A stretch of DNA of 64,000 nt from Kitasatospora sp052076145 (GTDB taxonomy: Bacteria > Actinomycetota > Actinomycetes > Streptomycetales > Streptomycetaceae), in contig NZ_CP197246.1 in assembly GCF_052076145.1 (NCBI RefSeq), positions 3,286,001 to 3,350,000 on the forward strand, given 5' to 3'. Below, piece after piece: positions 61,124 to 64,000 of the stretch (positions are counted from its first letter, which is position 1; the number at the start of each line of letters is the position of its first letter). The position numbers and the translations under genes were made by a program. The notes under the pieces are model-generated. The model did not search any database. It was not told the origin of the DNA and saw only the letters and a program-made list of their open reading frames with translations.

Positions 61124-62149
61124 GTGCCAGAGAAAGCACCAGGTCAGACCCTCGATCAAGCTGTTCGCCGGCAGCCCTCGCCGACGCCGGTACCGGGCGC
61201 CTCGGCCCTGGTGCACCATCTGGTGCACCGGCCGAACACCCCCGAAGGAGTAGTGCTCGGCACCACCGGCCCCACCGAGCAGCAGTTCGCCGTCTCGGCC
61301 CTGCTACCCGAACGGCACCCGCTCTTCAACGACGGCGCCGACCTCTTCCACGACCTGCACTCCCCGGCCGAAGTCCTGCGCCGCACCGCCCTCTTCGTCT
61401 CGCACCGCTACTTCCGGGTGCCGCAGGAGCGGCCCGCCGTGTTCGCCGCGACGGAGGTCGCGGTGACGGAGCTGGAGCCGTGGCGGCGCACGCCCGGCCC
61501 GACGCACCTGGCGATGGACATCACGCTCAGCCCGGCCGACGTGGTGAGCGGTGTGCCGCGCGGGCTGGAGTGCGAGTCGACGCTCTACGTCGAGGGCAGG
61601 CGCTGCGGCACCGCCGCCGCCCGGCTGGTCTTCCTGATGCCCAGGGTCTACCAGAACCACCGCGAGCGCGGCCGGGTGATGAGCCGCTCCGACTTCACCG
61701 GCCCGGCCGAGGGCGAGCAGTGGACGTCGGCGCCGCCCGCACGGTCCGTCGGCCGGGCCGACCAGGTCAACGTGGTGCTCGGCCGGCCGCTGCTCACCCC
61801 GGAGGGCGAGCTGGTGGTCGAGGTCGTCACCGACCCGCGCAACGAGGTGTACGCCGAGGCGACGACCGACCACGTGCCCGCCCTGGTGCTGATCGAGGCG
61901 ACCAGGCAGGCCGCCCTGCTGCTGGCCGGCGAGCTGCACGGCTTCACTGCGGGCAGCTGCGTGCTCGGCCGCTGGAACGCCCGCTTCCAGGGCTTCGCCG
62001 AGCCCGATCTACCGCTCCACTGCCGGGCCACGGCAGGCGAGTTGGCCCGCTCCGCCGACGGACGGCCGGCCCTGCCGGTCGCACTCACGCTGCACCAGGG
62101 CACCCGGCAGATCGCCGCCGTCGACACCGTCGTCCTCCAGGACTACTGA
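61124..62149 (+). CDS. AfsA-family (A-factor synthase-like) hotdog protein
   Basis: The GTG at 61124, preceded by GGAG, gives 341 residues; an upstream GTG at 61112 lacks a ribosome binding site. Two AfsA hotdog repeats are visible: HHLVHRPNTPEGVVLGTTGP then HPLFNDGADLFHDLHSPAEV, and SVGRADQVNVVLGRPLLTPE then TDHVPALVLIEATRQAALLL. AfsA enzymes join a beta-ketoacyl-ACP to dihydroxyacetone phosphate to start gamma-butyrolactone signals. No butyrolactone receptor or reductase gene is seen nearby. It may make a signal for this cluster or act on its beta-ketoacyl intermediate. It is co-transcribed with the SARP gene. Confidence 0.92.
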   Translation: MPEKAPGQTLDQAVRRQPSPTPVPGASALVHHLVHRPNTPEGVVLGTTGPTEQQFAVSALLPERHPLFNDGADLFHDLHSPAEVLRRTALFVSHRYFRVPQERPAVFAATEVAVTELEPWRRTPGPTHLAMDITLSPADVVSGVPRGLECESTLYVEGRRCGTAAARLVFLMPRVYQNHRERGRVMSRSDFTGPAEGEQWTSAPPARSVGRADQVNVVLGRPLLTPEGELVVEVVTDPRNEVYAEATTDHVPALVLIEATRQAALLLAGELHGFTAGSCVLGRWNARFQGFAEPDLPLHCRATAGELARSADGRPALPVALTLHQGTRQIAAVDTVVLQDY

Positions 62150-64000
62150 TGTCGACGGCCGGAGATCCCATCAGATTCCGCGTGCTCGGCCCGATCAGCA
62201 TGACCCCGCACACGCCGACCGCCGCCAAGGTCCGCGTGCTGCTGGCGACGCTGCTCGTCCGGGCGAACGAGGCCGTCTCCACGGCGGCCCTGATCGACGA
62301 GCTCTGGGACATCCACCCGCCGCGCACCGCGGCCACCACCCTCCAGGTCTACGTCTCCCAACTCCGGCGTGCGCTGGGCGAGATACCGTCCGAATCACGC
62401 GCCGCCGACCGCCGTCTGCACACCGTGCCACCCGGCTACCGGCTCTCCGTGAGCGAGCCCGAACTCGACCTGAGCCGCTTCGAGACGCTGCGCCGCACCG
62501 GCAAGGAGGCGTACGACCAGGGCGACTTCGCCACCGCCGCGACGGACCTGCGGGCGAGCCTGGCGCTCTGGACCGGCCTGCCACTCTCCGGCGTGCCGCA
62601 CGGCCCGGTGCTGGCCACCACCAGCGTCCGGCTGGAGGAGCTGCGCACGGTCACCCTGGAGCAGCGCATCGCCGCCGATCTGCGGCTCGGCCGTCACCAT
62701 GAACTCACCGGCGAGCTCATGGAGTTGGTGAACCAGCACCCGTACCGGGAGACCCTGCACGCCCACCTGATGGTCGCGCTCTACCGTTCGGACCGGCAGT
62801 CGGACGCGATGCAGGCGTACCGGCGGGCCCGAAAGGCGCTGGTGGACGAGCTCGGGGTGGAGCCCGGCGCCGGGCTGCGGCGGCTGCACGACCGCATCCT
62901 GCGCTCCGACCCGCTGCTGGCCTGGCAGGACCCGACCCCGGCCCGGCCGCAGCCCAGCGCCCCGGCGCTCTGGCTGCCGCCCGCCACCGTCGACTTCACC
63001 GGGCGGGAGGCCGCGCTGGCGACGGCCGCCAAGCTGCTGCCCGGGGAGAACGGGCCCGGTGGCCGCCAGGTGCTGGTGGTCGGCGGCCGCGCGGGTGTCG
63101 GCAAGAGCACCTTCGCGGCGGAGTTCGCCCGGCGGAACGCCGAGAGCTTCCCCGACGGCCAGGTGATGCTGGCGCTGCGCGGCTCCCAGGACCGCGCCCT
63201 GGACACCGCGCAGACCATGCTCGGCCTGCTCCGCAGAATCGGTCCGGCAACCGGCGACCAGGCAGCAACCGGCAGCCTGGGCGCGGGCCGGACGGACCAG
63301 ATCGGTGCCGACCCGGCCGAGCTGGGCGCGCACCTGCACCGGGCCGTCGAGGGGCGCCGCCTGCTGGTGGTGCTCGACGACGCCGCATCCGAGGACCAGC
63401 TCCGGCCGGTGCTCGCGGCGATGCCGGACGTCTTCACCGTGGTCACCAGCCGACGCCCGCTGACCGGCCTGGACGGCGCCCGCCACCTGGTGCTGGACGT
63501 GCTGCGGCCCTCCGAGGCGCAGCGGCTGCTCGCGTCGATCGTCGGGCCCCGGCTCGCCGAGGACCAGGCGGCCGGGCGGGAGATCGTCCGGCTCTGCGGC
63601 TGCCTGCCGCTGGCCGTCCGAGTCGCGGGGAGCGGTCTGGCCGCCCGCCCGCACTGGTCCGCCGCCGACTGGGCGGCCCGGCTGGCCGACGAGAGCGCCG
63701 GGCTGACGCCCTTCGTGGCCGGCGATCTCGACGTCCGGGCCAGCCTGCTGGTCGGCTACCGCGAGGTCGGGCCCGCCGAGCAGCGCGCCTTCCGGCTGCT
63801 CGCACTGGCGGCCGTGCCGGACTTCCCGCTCTGGACGGCCGCCGCGCTGCTCGATCTGCCTCCGGCGGAGGCCGAGCAGGTGGTGGAGCGGCTGGTCGAG
63901 TCCCAGCTGCTCGGGGTGCGCCGCAGCGCCCCGGGCCAGCCCTGCCGCTACAGCTACCACCGACTGCTGCGCACGCTGGCCCTGGAACTGCTCGCCGCCG
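62149..64000 (+). CDS. SARP-family activator with NB-ARC domain, cut at window edge
   Basis: The ATG overlaps the last base of the afsA-like stop codon (TGATG). At least 617 residues are in the window and no stop is reached. Order of domains: winged-helix DNA-binding domain (FRVLGPISMTPHTPTAAKVR, 9-100), bacterial transcriptional activation domain (about 105-252), then NB-ARC with Walker A GGRAGVGKST (312-321) and Walker B LLVVLDDAA (about 402). Large AfsR-like SARPs usually add TPR repeats after this. It is the probable activator acting on the 11-bp-spaced repeats in front of the cluster operons. Confidence 0.93.
   Translation, partial: MSTAGDPIRFRVLGPISMTPHTPTAAKVRVLLATLLVRANEAVSTAALIDELWDIHPPRTAATTLQVYVSQLRRALGEIPSESRAADRRLHTVPPGYRLSVSEPELDLSRFETLRRTGKEAYDQGDFATAATDLRASLALWTGLPLSGVPHGPVLATTSVRLEELRTVTLEQRIAADLRLGRHHELTGELMELVNQHPYRETLHAHLMVALYRSDRQSDAMQAYRRARKALVDELGVEPGAGLRRLHDRILRSDPLLAWQDPTPARPQPSAPALWLPPATVDFTGREAALATAAKLLPGENGPGGRQVLVVGGRAGVGKSTFAAEFARRNAESFPDGQVMLALRGSQDRALDTAQTMLGLLRRIGPATGDQAATGSLGAGRTDQIGADPAELGAHLHRAVEGRRLLVVLDDAASEDQLRPVLAAMPDVFTVVTSRRPLTGLDGARHLVLDVLRPSEAQRLLASIVGPRLAEDQAAGREIVRLCGCLPLAVRVAGSGLAARPHWSAADWAARLADESAGLTPFVAGDLDVRASLLVGYREVGPAEQRAFRLLALAAVPDFPLWTAAALLDLPPAEAEQVVERLVESQLLGVRRSAPGQPCRYSYHRLLRTLALELLAA

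Overview
The window is high-GC actinobacterial DNA. Streptomyces-type markers are BldC, an AfsA-family protein, a SARP regulator, GTG/TTG starts, short intergenic gaps and GC-rich terminator hairpins. Streptomyces or Kitasatospora is the most likely source. No insertion sequence, CRISPR array or phage gene was seen.

Positions 1-32,164 are mostly chromosomal genes. First comes a pair encoding a membrane protein and a small partner that share a Gly/Val/Gln-Ser-Gly motif (283-2725). A lipoprotein, an NlpC/P60 protein and a WXG100-type protein follow (2794-5096). Then come a methyltransferase, the helicase HrpA, tRNA-Asp(GTC), bldC, valine dehydrogenase, a DUF3073 gene, purM, purF, a diacylglycerol-kinase-like gene and purA. 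After these are a GNAT acetyltransferase, a lipoprotein/ATP-grasp pair, a LURP-one protein, a SnoaL/LysR divergent pair, a thioredoxin-NHL protein, a secreted DUF1906/FG-GAP protein, an M18 aminopeptidase, a FadE-type acyl-CoA dehydrogenase and an SseB-like protein.

Positions 32,177 to the right edge look like one lipid/polyketide gene cluster. One leftward operon (45,389 to 32,177) encodes a fatty acyl-AMP ligase, two large acyl-CoA-dehydrogenase-like proteins, an ACP, a KS-AT-ACP polyketide synthase module, a KAS III protein, a second ACP, an E2-type acyltransferase, a phosphopantetheinyl transferase, a DUF4260 protein and a FrsA-like hydrolase. FkbH sits just upstream. FkbH, ACP, KAS III, E2-type acyltransferase and hydrolase together form the set known to build tetronate rings. 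My inference is a modified unsaturated fatty acid, extended once with malonate and joined to a glyceryl-ACP to give a 3-acyl tetronate, probably with an exocyclic methylene. A P450, a flavin monooxygenase and an SRPBCC protein may tailor it, and a DHA2-type MFS pump may export it.

The right part adds a KAS III-like protein without its catalytic Cys, a type II thioesterase, an alpha/beta hydrolase, a 2-oxoacid:ferredoxin oxidoreductase (korAB) with a 7Fe ferredoxin, and four regulators: TetR, an orphan LuxR response regulator, an AfsA homologue and a SARP cut by the window edge. Six copies of a direct repeat (two hexamers 11 bp apart, the spacing typical of SARP operators) lie in front of the operon heads, including korA. 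This ties the parts into one probable regulon.
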